Assembly (NCBI GenBank): GCA_963514095.1
Contig: OY741275.1
Span: 13,102,069-13,166,068, forward strand
From: Eutrigla gurnardus
Taxonomy: Eukaryota > Chordata > Actinopteri > Perciformes > Triglidae
DNA length: 64,000 nucleotides
Direction of reading: 5' to 3'
Position 1 is the first letter of the stretch. Each line of letters starts with the position of its first letter. Below, piece by piece: positions 1 through 9,892 of the stretch. The notes below the pieces were generated by a model. That model was not told the origin of the DNA and ran no database searches. It was given only the letters and a program-made list of their open reading frames with translations. The position numbers and the translations under genes were made by a program.

Positions 1-228
1 ATGGCTAGCGCAAGTCAATGGTTCTAGTTAGCCAGGCATTAAAAGCAGTCTTGCCCACTCCACAGTGCACCCGAGGCAAATCAATTAAAACACTAGACTG
101 TCGATGTACAGATCTACATATCTACATATCTATGTACATTCATCGCATCGCATGAATCATCGCATGAATCATCCATTTTTTGAGGGACTAGTTTCTCAGC
201 AGCAGCGGAATTTTACTTTGCTCCGTCA

Positions 229-812
229 TACTCAAAACTCTAAGACGCGCCGCCCGAAATACTGCCCGTAAATAGACAATCAAACCGGGCTGAACTGTCG
301 GCACTTATACCCCCAAGGCTGTCTGAAAAGCCCTTGGAGCTCACACAAACACCGGGCAGCCCACGGCCATGCGGAGCCACAATTACGCACCGCGAACCCG
401 GACCACTGCTCCGTCCGTAGAACCGTAAACCCTCGGGGATTCCCTCTGGTAAATAGACACATGAACACCGCCGAATAGTCGGGCCTCGTGCCCTCAGAGC
501 TGGGTGAAAAGCCCTTGGACCGCAGACCAACACCGGGCAGTGGGCGGCTCCGCGAATCCACACATGCAGACTCTCTGTCGGACTCAAAACTCTAAGACGC
601 GCCGCCCAAAATACTGCCCGTAAATAGGCAATCGAACCGGGCCGAATTGTCGGGCCTCATGCCCTCAGACCTGGGTGAAAAGCGCTTGGACCTCACACAA
701 ACACCGGGCAGCCCACAGCCCAGCCAACCCACAATTACGCACCGCAAACCCGAACCTCTGCTCCGTCCGGAGAACCGTAAACCCTCGGACGCGTTGCGGG
801 GGATTCCCTCCT
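229..812. repeat. GC-rich direct repeat, 352-bp period with internal ~175-bp sub-repeats
   Basis: The motif ACTCAAAACTCTAAGACGCG occurs at about 230 and again at about 582, and the following roughly 220 bases match with scattered substitutions. Within this, the string GTAAATAG begins three times, near 268, 449 and 620, each followed by related sequence with the shared phrases ACACCGGGCAG and AAAAGC(C/G)CTTGGA. The result is three diverged units of 171-181 bp inside a larger two-copy repeat. The block is much more GC-rich than its surroundings. The reading frames that cross it in both directions repeat with the DNA, so I do not treat them as genes. Confidence 0.75.
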
Positions 813-1503
813 GGCACCACCAGTCTCCGTTTGTGCGGTCCCGTTTCTCAGCTCTAGCGGGGGCTATCTCGGTCTCCACAGACGTTAGCGTTCTGCCCTT
901 TGAGCATCCCTCTCGCGCAATTCTTCCTCTGTATATTCAGGCTCGTACAGGTAAGGTTGAGTTTGGGTGGAAAAAAAACTCATCATTGTCTTCAAAAGTT
1001 TCCATAGCACAAGCGAACTTGGCAACTAGAAGAACTGAATTAAATTTCTTGAAAACATCTCCAGACGTCTCCAACACACCGGCTGACTTGGAAAATAGGT
1101 CTTATGTCCAAAATTCCGAACTACCCCTTTAATAGCCTATCAGGTTATTGTAGACCTCTCTTCATTTCCTTTCGTTTCATTTAATATGAATTAATATGAA
1201 TTGTTTTGCTTTTTATCCGAAACATTCATAAAAAAAATCCTAACTTGACCCATCTCAGAGCAGTGTACAGTTTAAGAAACAAGAAGACGGGAAGTGACCG
1301 AATTTCTACAGTAATGGATCATCAAAAGTCAAAATTGATTTTTACAGGAAGAGAAAATACATGAAATTTGAGGCAAAAACACTCAGACAATAATTTGATG
1401 ACATGAAACTGGCAAATACTGGAAAACACGTGAAAAGCGTGGACACAGGATCAAAGACAGTTTTCATTTCATAGAGTTTATGCAGGTCAAAATGAATACA
1501 TAC
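813..1503. other. Non-coding: possible 5' exon-like segment, then AT-rich DNA
   Basis: Around 860-950 the plus strand runs CT-rich and ends in CGTACAG followed by GTAAGG, a good splice-donor context, so a plus-strand 5' non-coding exon is possible but unsupported. The stretch to about 1130 ends in TCCGAACTACCCCTTTAA, which I take to be part of a dispersed repeat. From 1135 to 1503 the DNA is AT-rich. It would be the intron downstream of the minus-strand exon at 1504-1551 if that gene continues to the left. Confidence 0.4.
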
Positions 1504-1551
1504 CGATTCTTCATCATCTTCATCCTCTTGTTCTTCCTTTTTCTTCATCAT
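1504..1551 (-). CDS. Unidentified coiled-coil gene, second visible exon
   Basis: On the minus strand a TTTGCCACAG acceptor is followed by 48 bases encoding 16 residues, MMKKKEEQEDEDDEES, then by a GTATGT donor. Both ends are in phase 0, matching the phase-0 donor of the exon at 2327-2518, so the joined protein reads QLLQ then MMKKKEEQ without a break. The peptide is a short Lys/Glu stretch followed by an acidic run. Exons further downstream must lie left of position 1504 or outside the window; I could not find them. The family is not recognised. Confidence 0.5.
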
Positions 1552-2326
1552 CTGTGGCAAACAGAATATTAAATATACTGGTAAACAAAGCTCAATGAAA
1601 AACATAGCATAGATAAACTCAAATTCAATGATGATATCAAAGAGTTCAGTCAGAAAAAAAGGCTTGACCACATGAGGTCAATTTTAACAGCACCTTGAAT
1701 CAAAAAGCTGTCCACTACAAATATTATATTTCATAAGCACATCAGTAAATCACAATTAGTGATTGTACATTTGCAAACATCCTTTTATTATAGCAATTAA
1801 ATAAGGCAAAACACTGTATTCGATTGATTAATCAATGAAATAATCGATATGGATTATCATACAGAGGCTAAACATTCATAACTCAGCTGCTGCTCAGGTG
1901 CCCAAGCTCTTTCTCTCTGCACTGCGACACAAACGCGCTCCCTAACCCTCAATCTTTTCTTTATGACGGTTAACACTGCATACACATACACGTAGCAACA
2001 TATTTTAAATTATCCGCCGCTCCATGTATTGATTTTTCGCCTGCTTCATTGTAAACAAATGCGAATGCAGCCAGGCGGATATGGCTGTTATTTAGCACAG
2101 AATATATTTTTGCTTGCTCAAATAAAATTATGCTTTGCTCACGTATAATTTCTCTTCAAAATATATGTGGTATCGATGCATCCCTAATATTAACTTTGAA
2201 CTTAACCTGACACGATGTCGAAGGACAAGGAAAGCTAAGTAATGCTAAGGTTAGCTACAAAGCTTCAACACGGAGACAGACAGAAAGGCACAGCCAAAAC
2301 ATGAGTCGCCAGTTAAAAAGTCTTAC
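1552..2326 (-). other. Intron of the unidentified coiled-coil gene
   Basis: This AT-rich interval runs from the GTAAGA donor at 2326/2325 to the CAG acceptor at 1553/1552 on the minus strand. It contains no other open frame or repeat that I can name. Confidence 0.4.
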
Positions 2327-2518
2327 CTGTAATAGTTGGCGTGTTTTCTCGTGTTCTATTTTTTTTGTTAGTGTAATTTCCTCTTCGTAGCGTCGCTCGC
2401 TGTCCTGGTGCCGCTGCTTGAGTCTCTTGATCCACTGCAGTTTGCGCTGATGAGCCATGCTATCAACGATGCATTCAGCGACGTCGGGAATGTACAAAAC
2501 CTTTTTGTGAAACTTCAT
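2327..2518 (-). CDS. Unidentified coiled-coil protein, first visible coding exon
   Basis: From the ATG at 2518-2516 the minus strand encodes 64 residues beginning MKFHKKVLYIPDVAECIVDS and ending KTRQLLQ, followed by an excellent donor CAG|GTAAGA. After residue 20 the sequence is basic and heptad-like (KLQWIKRLKQRHQDSERRYE, then EEITLTKKIEHEKTR), as expected of a coiled coil. With the next exon it gives 80 residues ending in an acidic run. The ATG is preceded by an in-frame open stretch that begins with a near-cognate TTG, so an upstream splice acceptor cannot be excluded. I do not recognise the family. Composition and clean splice sites argue for a real gene, and it lies head-to-head with esd about 6.5 kb away. 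Confidence 0.5.
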
Positions 2519-2699
2519 ATTACATTTGTCTTTTTCTTTTTTGTTCTCCAAAGGAGTCGTAATTGTTATATGATCTTGAAATGTTTCATTATATCTACGG
2601 TGGTTCAGCAGTCCAAGACATTAAATTAAATATTTCCAGAGGCATTCTATTACTCAGCAACTTGTAGGTGAAATAGTACAACTTCCCATTTTTCATGAA

Positions 2700-3190
2700 T
2701 GCAGCTGTCAGGTGCGGGACTGGTGCCGCCCCTCCCCCACCCGCACAGCTCTATCTACAGGGACCAAGTTATATTGCATGATTTCAGCTTGTGTCATAGT
2801 CTATGGCTTGAGTTGAGAGAAATATACCAGCAGAACTTTGCTCTTTAATTTATGCTGTTTGTTTTGAACCGAAACTATTACATTATTTGTATCAAATACA
2901 TATCTTACGGTTATAAATTTTGTGATATTTGCAAAAAAATATATATATTTAATGTATGTATATTTATAATACATCTATGAGCTCCTGATACTGTGATTTT
3001 AGTATTTTAGGTCTGTCACTTCATTTTGAACGTAAAAACAAAAACAGCTAAAGTGTCATCCCCTCTCCTAACTTCAGCCACTCAGCCACCTCAGCTGTGA
3101 ACTCTCAACACAGACACAGGCTCTGTGTTTCTCTCCCTCTTCTGTTTATCTCCTCTCCCACTATATATATTTAGGATTCAGATCTGGTTT
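2700..3190. repeat. First copy of a diverged direct repeat (partner at about 4387-4650)
   Basis: About 2811-2930 matches 4390-4510 (shared phrases GCAGAACTTTGCTCTT, ATGCTGTTTGTTTT and TATCAAAT). About 3060-3185 matches 4545-4645 (CTCAACACAGACAC, then GTTTCTCTCCCTC and ATTCAGATC). The two copies have the same orientation and flank the Harbinger-like remnant. They could be two members of one dispersed family or a local duplication. Confidence 0.55.
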
Positions 3191-3367
3191 ATTATTTATT
3201 ATTTTATAAACTGCACTTAAGCCTTTTGTGTTTTTACATGCGATGACTATGTCTGTCTGTCTATCTATCTAATAATGACCAGCATTGCAACTTGGGGCTT
3301 CTGCACTTATTAATTTTGATTAGAAGTCATCAGTTTTAATCTATAGCTTTTTTTCTTTAATTATTAA

Positions 3368-3622
3368 AGAAAAAAAGGCATAGAGGAGGGTGACGGTGAG
3401 GAGGGTGACGGTGAGGAGGGTGACGGTGACGGGCCCTCGGCACAGCGTCCGGGTCCAGCGCAAAGCAGCAGCGCACCCCGGACGTATGGCACATCAAGCG
3501 GTCGGGTGCTCACTGATGCCGTCCTGCAACTTCAGCGAAACACAATCACCACCATCAACAACGTTGCAGATGAGCTACGGCAAACGTGCAATGTGATTAA
3601 TAAAAGAATACGTTTACAATGA
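3368..3622 (+). pseudogene. Decayed C-terminal fragment of a Harbinger-type Myb/SANT-like protein
   Basis: A frame open from 3368 to the TGA at 3620-3622 encodes three copies of the pentapeptide EEGDG (a 15-bp DNA repeat at 3383-3427). A Ser/Pro/Gly linker follows, then a helical tail containing TDAVLQLQRNTITTINNVAD and ELRQ. This layout of low-complexity linker plus Leu/Gln-rich C-terminal helix is typical of the Myb/SANT-like accessory protein of PIF/Harbinger transposons and of host genes derived from it. No start codon or SANT domain is present upstream (stop at 3365-3367), so only the C-terminal part survives. The element end at 4351-4382 supports the assignment. Confidence 0.5.
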
Positions 3623-4350
3623 GCATTGATTGTTGTCTTCCTTATATTACAAAAGCATAACATCCTCACGGATTCTTGCGCCCTGTATACCCCTCCAGTC
3701 GGGCAGGGGGCCGTGGCTTGGGGTCATCGATAAATTTGCGCTCTCCACGCTCCACGACTGAGCGCGCACGAGCGTGCCACTCATTATAGCGCATTTCCTC
3801 TGCGCTCTGGTGGTTTAAAAACGAGGATTACGAAGTGTAACAATTATACGATGGCTTAATGGCTGTTTGTATGTGCGTTGATGATATATGCACGTAAATA
3901 AGGAGAATATTTAGTTATTCCTGCTGTGTTCTGCAGGGATCTAATGGAGGGTATTTGTTGTATACAGTATTACATGCATTTGGGCCGTCTCCTCCTCCTG
4001 CGGTGACAGCGCTGATTCAATATTTCAAAATTATGTCAGATTTGAAAAGAAGGTGTTAATATGAAAAAACTATCACTCATTAAAAACGTCAAAAACATTG
4101 CTGGAGTTCATCATGATAACGCAGATCTAACGTATGATATGGAGTGTAATTAAATGTGTGCGAGTCATCAAAAATATATAGTTCTTCTCACGTTTACTGC
4201 TGATTCCCTTCCAGTCTCCAGATTGTGCGTACCGGTACGCATGCCTCAGAGTTTTCTTACGGGTATACGCACACTATCCCGTCAAGTTTGGTTTTTATAG
4301 ATCACAACATTTGCGTGGAAAGTGGCGTACGCACGTTTCCAGCCCCGTTT
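3623..4350. mobile_element. Non-coding part of the Harbinger-like remnant
   Basis: This joins the truncated reading frame to the terminal repeat. It includes a subterminal region rich in GCGTAC motifs, with a perfect 16-bp palindrome TGCGTACCGGTACGCA at 4226-4241. No matching left terminal repeat was found between 2600 and 3368, so the element looks truncated at its left end. Confidence 0.45.
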
Positions 4351-4382
4351 TGTGCGTACGCAAGCTTTATAAATGAGGCCCC
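4351..4382 (+). mobile_element. Harbinger-like terminal inverted repeat (right end)
   Basis: The end reads TGCGTACGCAAGC and then TTTATAAATGAGGCCCC. Its reverse complement begins GGGGCCTCATTTATAAA, the characteristic terminus of many vertebrate PIF/Harbinger elements. The partner terminus was not found. Confidence 0.6.
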
Positions 4383-4386
4383 TGGT

Positions 4387-4650
4387 AATATTGAGCTTGA
4401 GTGGAGAGAAAGATACCTGCAGAACTTTGCTCTTGAATTAATGCTGTTTGTTTTTAACTGAGAGTATTACATGTTTTATATCAAATTAACATCTTACAAT
4501 TATGACTTTGGAGATGATTTGAAAAAAGAGCTTGTTAAGTTTCGCCCCTCCCCCACTTTCAGTGCTCTCCTCGGCTCTGAACCCTCAACACAGACACTGG
4601 CGCTGTTTGTGTTTCCCTCTCTCACTATACTGTATGAATGATTCAGATCA
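4387..4650. repeat. Second copy of the diverged direct repeat
   Basis: This is the partner of the copy at about 2811-3190. It resumes a few bases after the Harbinger-like terminus, keeps the same order and orientation, and carries several small deletions relative to the first copy. Confidence 0.55.
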
Positions 4651-5130
4651 GGGGCCTGTACTACAAAGCAGGATGTGTGCTTAGCAAGGTAACTTAGGTG
4701 GCATCCACACGAAAACGTTTTCTGTACGTAAACGCAGAAGTCTTGTGCGTTTCGCCCTGCCGTCCACATGGATCCGGCGTTTTTTGCGGCCTGAAACGAC
4801 CTTTTTATAAACCAGCTCTCAGGGTGGAAAAGAAAAAAACGACACCTCTCCGTTTCGTGTTCGTTTTCATGTGGACGGCGAAAATGAAAACGCTGACGTC
4901 ATCGCCCCGCCCTTCGCGTCTGACTTCTTCCCCCGCGACGTCTCGTAACAACATAATAACGGCGGCCTACGTGCTCGTAGCAGATATTCTGCTCGTCTGT
5001 ATGACGGCGCTTCACGGCCACTGTATGGAGAAAAAAAACGGAGCCGAGAGAGGGGGGCAATATTCCGGGGGAAAAGTCGCAGATATGCTACTTTATTACG
5101 ATGCTAACAAACAACCGCTAGCTAACTTAT
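4651..5130. mobile_element. Unclassified transposon-like repeat
   Basis: The segment starts GGGGCCTGTACTACAAAGCAGG and soon carries the phrase GGCATCCACACGAAAACG. A related phrase recurs in inverted orientation near 4868-4890 (CATGTGGACGGCGAAAATG). That arrangement fits a small inverted-repeat element. No transposase frame is visible, and the superfamily cannot be set from sight. Confidence 0.35.
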
Positions 5131-5890
5131 TGAACAATTGAAAGTAATTGTTGTACAATTTCATGAATGAAACCGTTAAAACAAAAGTAACCAAGCCGGT
5201 CACCAACAGGTGAGGGCACTGACGAATCCAAACGGCAAAACAAAACGTGCACTGTAATCACTCTCCTTTTGAGGAAAAGGAGTAAAGCCTACCACCAGTT
5301 GTATGAACATCACCGCAACGTCAGCTGTCTGCCGTCACAACACAGAATGAGGGGAGAGCACAAGAGGGAGACGCCCAGGATCTCCTGCCTTTTACACTGG
5401 AGCTGATTAAGCCAAGGTGTGGCTTAATCAGCTCCACGAGCAGCAGCCTTGGAGAACATTAGGGGGACATGACGGCTACGCCAAGCTGAATCTCTGACGC
5501 CTCCCACTGCTGCTCCGCCACACCCATCTTGGCGCAGGCGATCCACCAAACTGCCAAACTGACCGTGCGCAAGGCTGCGCGGGTCGAAACTTGCATTACG
5601 CCGGCTCCGCCACCCTGCGCCGCCCTGCGCTGCGCCACGAAACTAGGGCCCAAAGTCTGTCCTCTGCACTATTATTTTAACATGCTGCTCAGTTATTAAC
5701 TATGCATTTTAGTTATTATCAGCGTTGGTTATTATTTAGAGGGTCTATTTTTAGCTATGACACTGCAAATGTTATGTATTCTGTACACTGTTTGACCTGG
5801 GTAACAAACTTCATTGCTTCATATCTTAACATGTTTGAATGACAATAAACTAAACTAAACAAAAAATATGTGAATATAACATGAAAACAA
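5131..5890. other. Intergenic, transposon-like GC-rich patch with a hairpin
   Basis: A perfect 16-bp inverted repeat, TGGAGCTGATTAAGCC at 5398-5413 and GGCTTAATCAGCTCCA at 5421-5436, has a 7-base loop. From 5480 to 5650 the DNA is GC-rich with repeated CTGCGC phrases, unlike the flanks. About 5690-5860 ends in GACAATAAACTAAACTAAAC, reminiscent of a retroelement 3' tail. No gene is supported. Confidence 0.4.
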
Positions 5891-8880
5891 TCCAACTTGA
5901 TGGAACCTTGAGGTCTCCGGCAGCTAGCTTATTCATCGACAGTTAGCCCAAAACCTTCAACAATATATCAACAAAACATTTAACTTAATTTCCCACAAAA
6001 CATGGGCAGCATGAGAAAACCCATTGCGAAAGTGGTCTCTTAAAGTTATAGTATATAAAATAAAATAGATTAGCCTCTGCATTCATGTAAGTAAAATCTG
6101 GTAAGTAAATATTTTAGGGGAAGCCACTTTTAAAGCACAATTATATCTCAAAATAACTCTCCTGGTCTCTACTCTATCCTCACACATAAATTATGTATAC
6201 ATATTCAAACAGGACATATGACCCCAGCAGGGATCTGTCATTATCTCCACCATGCAGGAGGTTGATGCGATCGGTTGTGCATCCGTGAGTGGGTGAGTGA
6301 GTATGCACCTCTGTGTCTGTCCACGACTACTGGTGCATAATTCTACAGCAAACTGCGTAATATTTTGGCCAGTTATGGCTGCACGCACCAGTAGCTAAAA
6401 CAGCAGAGAGCGCCTGCTACAGTGGAAGTATAATTGTTTGCTGTGTGTTTGGCTAACAACTAACAGAATGGAAGGTGTGTTTGAGCAACAGCTAACACTG
6501 CTGTGTAGCTCTTGGCTGCTGCTGTTGGCTAACTGCTTGCAGCTAACAGAACTGTCAGTACACACAATGCTGTGCGGTGCTGAAACAACACTGCTGCTAT
6601 ATGGGCAGCTTGGTGAGTTAAATCTTGTTATTGTTGCGTTCATCGGCGCTTGAGTTTAAGTCAACTTTATTTGACGCTTTTCTGGCCATTGGTGTCTCGA
6701 GCGCTCACTGTCTCCTGCAGCCTATGTCATGTTTGTGTGTGACTCTCTTTGTGTAGTGCCAACACATGTCCTGTCTGTCACAGTGAGGCGACTCAGGTCT
6801 TTAGCTCCCAGAGATTCGCAGGCTGCCTCAGGTCAACTGGCTCGGGTAAATAAATCTGCTTAAATCCACACAGGAATCGGCTAACTGTGAAATGTATTTC
6901 AGAAAATTATTTGAAAAGGAAAATGATCAAATCTCTAGAATTAACCGCAAGAAATTAAAAAAAAAAATCAGCCGAACTGGTGCGTATTGGCATCCTCGAT
7001 CTCTTTGACAAAGACCGTAGAAACACAAAGTTCCTTACTTGACCCCCAGATCCTGATCACGCTGACGGGCTTCACCACAGAGAAATAACTCAGAAATTTA
7101 AAAAAAGTGATTATGTCAAAACAGCATAATGTGATGATGACAATAAATTCATATGTTGCGAGAAAGACATCTGAATTATTGCTTTAACCGCATATTAAAA
7201 ATACTTGATTTATGATGAATTTATTTATTTGTCCTGATGATGCTACTTTATTCTCAAAATATTCCAACTTTATTTTGAAAAATTCTGACTTAGTTCTTTC
7301 AAAATATGTGTACCTCATTACTTCCTGATGCCATCAAATCCCATGCACTGGACCCTTAAAGGCACTTCAGCAGGTTTGATTTAGACCAGTACAGGAACAC
7401 AAACACACGTGTTCAGTTAAAGGACGGTGACTTTAACACTGACGGACTTCCACTGCCTGACAGATTGAAATGATGAGCAGATAAACAGTAATGTGTGACA
7501 AATTCAGCTTTAAATGAGTTTTCTCAGTGCACATGCGTGAATGGCCACAGGCACAACCATAATCATGTTGAGAGCAGGGAGTGTATTTAAGGATGCTGAG
7601 TGAATTTAATCTGTTTGGGCGTTTTTTGTCTTATTTTTTAGAGGGGTGGGGGTGGTGGATGATTTGAAACGGTTTAATTTAGGAAGCAGCTGCAGAGACA
7701 GACAGGACACGAGTATTGGTGTACTCTGTTTGTATTAATAAATAATTTATAATCCAGATTATGCTCTGTGGACATGGTGAGGGGGATAAAAGCTGCTGAA
7801 GAAACTGATGATATATGGAGCAAAATTGAGGAGATGGTGGCTTACCGATGGAGAAGGCGGTGGCACAAAAACACAGACAAACACAAATACAGGCAAACAA
7901 AGACAGACTTTCTACGAAATAAATAAAGCTTTTCATACAAAGTGGGCTTCTTTGTATAAAAGCGGTTGCCTTGGTTACAGGTGGCCGTGGTTAAGGACAG
8001 ACGGCTCCAAACAGGTTGATAAGAGATGCTCAACATGAAGGCTAAATGGCATATTGGACATCTGATTTTAAGAACACTGTGGGGAAGATGTATTATCACT
8101 TGGTGGAAAAAGGTTTTTGGTCAGGCAGCCTTTTTACAGCAACTTTTAAACTTTTCAAGGCTTCTGTCTGCCATGTCTGTCCTCATTTGCTTGGCTTCTT
8201 GTCAGATTGCATTTCTAGTCTTCATCATTCACGCTTGCACTGATTGTTTTTTTTTTAACAGTGGATGAAGTACTCAGATGTTTTGATTAAGAAAAAGTGT
8301 AGAAATACTCTTACAAGTAAGTGTCTTTCTTTTTATTTGACTAATTTAAACCTGAGGAGGAACACATCAAAAATTAAATTTGTACATGGATGACACATTT
8401 AAAGTTCACACCTGTGTCCCGGTGAGTGATTACAGCTGTAAATAATATATTATATCTGATGACGATGATGAAACATTTGTTGCTGCTTATGGAATTGACT
8501 TTTCCATTCTTTTTTGGAAAATGTGCGTCTGAGACATAATGACACTGCCCAAAAGTTTTTTCTTTTTTTACGTACTGTTGGAAAACTTTCACTATAGACA
8601 GTAATAGTTGTGTTCCTTTTGTGGTCGACACATGGGGGAAAATATATTTTATGTTTAAAAAAATAATTAAAAAAATATGTTTTTGAATTGAAAACAGATA
8701 GATAGATAGATAGATAAGATAAAGATACGTTACATTCACATATTCAGAAGAACCATTCTTTACTCGTCATACAATAATAACCTACCCACTTGTTTTGAAT
8801 ACTTGTTAGTAATAAAGTGACCCACAATGAATAAGTAAAGTAATTACCGGTAATTCATTAAAAAAATAGAAATATACTGT
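5891..8880. other. Intergenic, no gene supported
   Basis: Mostly AT-rich sequence. Short open frames near 6190-6650 and 7680-8270 have no start context, splice structure or family resemblance that I can recognise. A small GATA microsatellite lies at about 8698-8715. Confidence 0.5.
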
Positions 8881-9000
8881 TTTTCTAAACACCACTGCCA
8901 TCTAGCGTTTGAATGTCCCCGTTACGTCTCGAACGTAACGTGGGGAGGCTTCCGTGACGTCACCACGTTTCTGTTGGACTCCGGTCTCCCTGGACTGCAA
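8881..9000 (+). promoter_or_regulatory. esd: Probable esd core promoter with CRE and a CGTTACG palindrome
   Basis: Just upstream of the inferred first exon there is a locally CpG-rich stretch. It contains a full palindromic cAMP-response/ATF site, TGACGTCA, at 8955-8962, and an inverted repeat CGTTACG (8920-8926) / CGTAACG (8934-8940) with a 7-base spacer. No TATA box sits at the expected distance, consistent with a housekeeping promoter. The transcription start is not directly visible. Confidence 0.5.
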
Positions 9001-9062
9001 CGGCTGGGAACTTAGCTAAACGGTCGAGCACAAGTTCAAACCAAATACTGGTCTTTAATAAG
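8990..9062 (+). other. esd: esd exon 1, non-coding (5' UTR); left edge approximate
   Basis: A donor, AATAAG|GTATGC, follows position 9062, between the promoter-like block and the first coding exon at 9818. The segment has no ATG in frame with esd, so it would be 5' UTR only. The start coordinate is a guess based on promoter position. Confidence 0.4.
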
Positions 9063-9817
9063 GTATGCGCGGGAGAACCATGCTTACATTTTGTTCATTT
9101 CCTTAATCACAAGTTATACAGTCGGGTATCTTCGAGCAGACATGCATACGTAGCAGCTAACGTTACACGAGCTAACTTGATTTGCTAATCACTACATGCT
9201 CCAGATATGTCTTCACGTCAGACTCTACTCAAACTATAGCCATTTAAAAACACGATTTGCTGAGAAGTTGATTACATATTTTGATTGAGCCTATAGTTAC
9301 CAACCGTTTTAACTTGAAAAAAGAGATTTGTGCAGTTCGGCATATGAATGAATTTCGCAAAACGCTGTCATAATGAATAGTTTCGCTGTGCTTCACCGTG
9401 GTCACCGTCACTAACGTGTCAGCGTATCTGTTAACGCATCTGTTTGCTAACCACCTCAAAAGTGGTGTTAATCAGCAGTGGAAGTAGATTATTTACGTGT
9501 GGTGCCGGAATCCTGTCCCGGGAACCTGTATTTCCTATTAACTAATAACGTTCCGGTGCCAGGTCCAATCCGCCTGACTCACCTAACTTTGCTATTTTTA
9601 CCTGCGGCAGTCTTGCAGCTGCTGTAATATGACCGCACTTGTACTGTCTGTAAATCTGTAAATTTAGAGTCAGCTGCAAATAAAACAAAGAAGAGACTGT
9701 AAACCACATTAATTAATTTGGAACGGCAGTAGTAAAATATCCAGCTATTAATCATTTCACTTGGTAATGATATGTGCACCGTATTAAACGACTCTTCTCA
9801 TTCTGCTCTCTGCTCAG
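9063..9817 (+). other. esd: esd intron 1
   Basis: Runs from the GTATGC donor to the CTGCTCAG acceptor. It is unremarkable AT-rich sequence with no other feature seen. Confidence 0.4.
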
Positions 9818-9824
9818 ATCAGAG

Positions 9825-9892
9825 ATGGCCCTCACACAAGTGTCCTCCAACAAGTGCGCCGGTGGCTTTCAGAAGGTTTTTGAACATGACAG
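9825..9892 (+). CDS. esd: esd coding exon 1 (initiator ATG)
   Basis: The exon itself starts at 9818 after CTGCTCAG. The ATG at 9825 opens MALTQVSSNKC, and the exon ends CATGACAG|GTGAGA after two bases of a serine codon. Confidence 0.95.

Noticed and set aside
240..879. Two minus-strand frames with similar proteins (both ending FDCLFTGSI.GGAS)
   Set aside because: The protein similarity simply follows the 352-bp DNA repeat; the opposite strand is equally open, and no domain is recognised.
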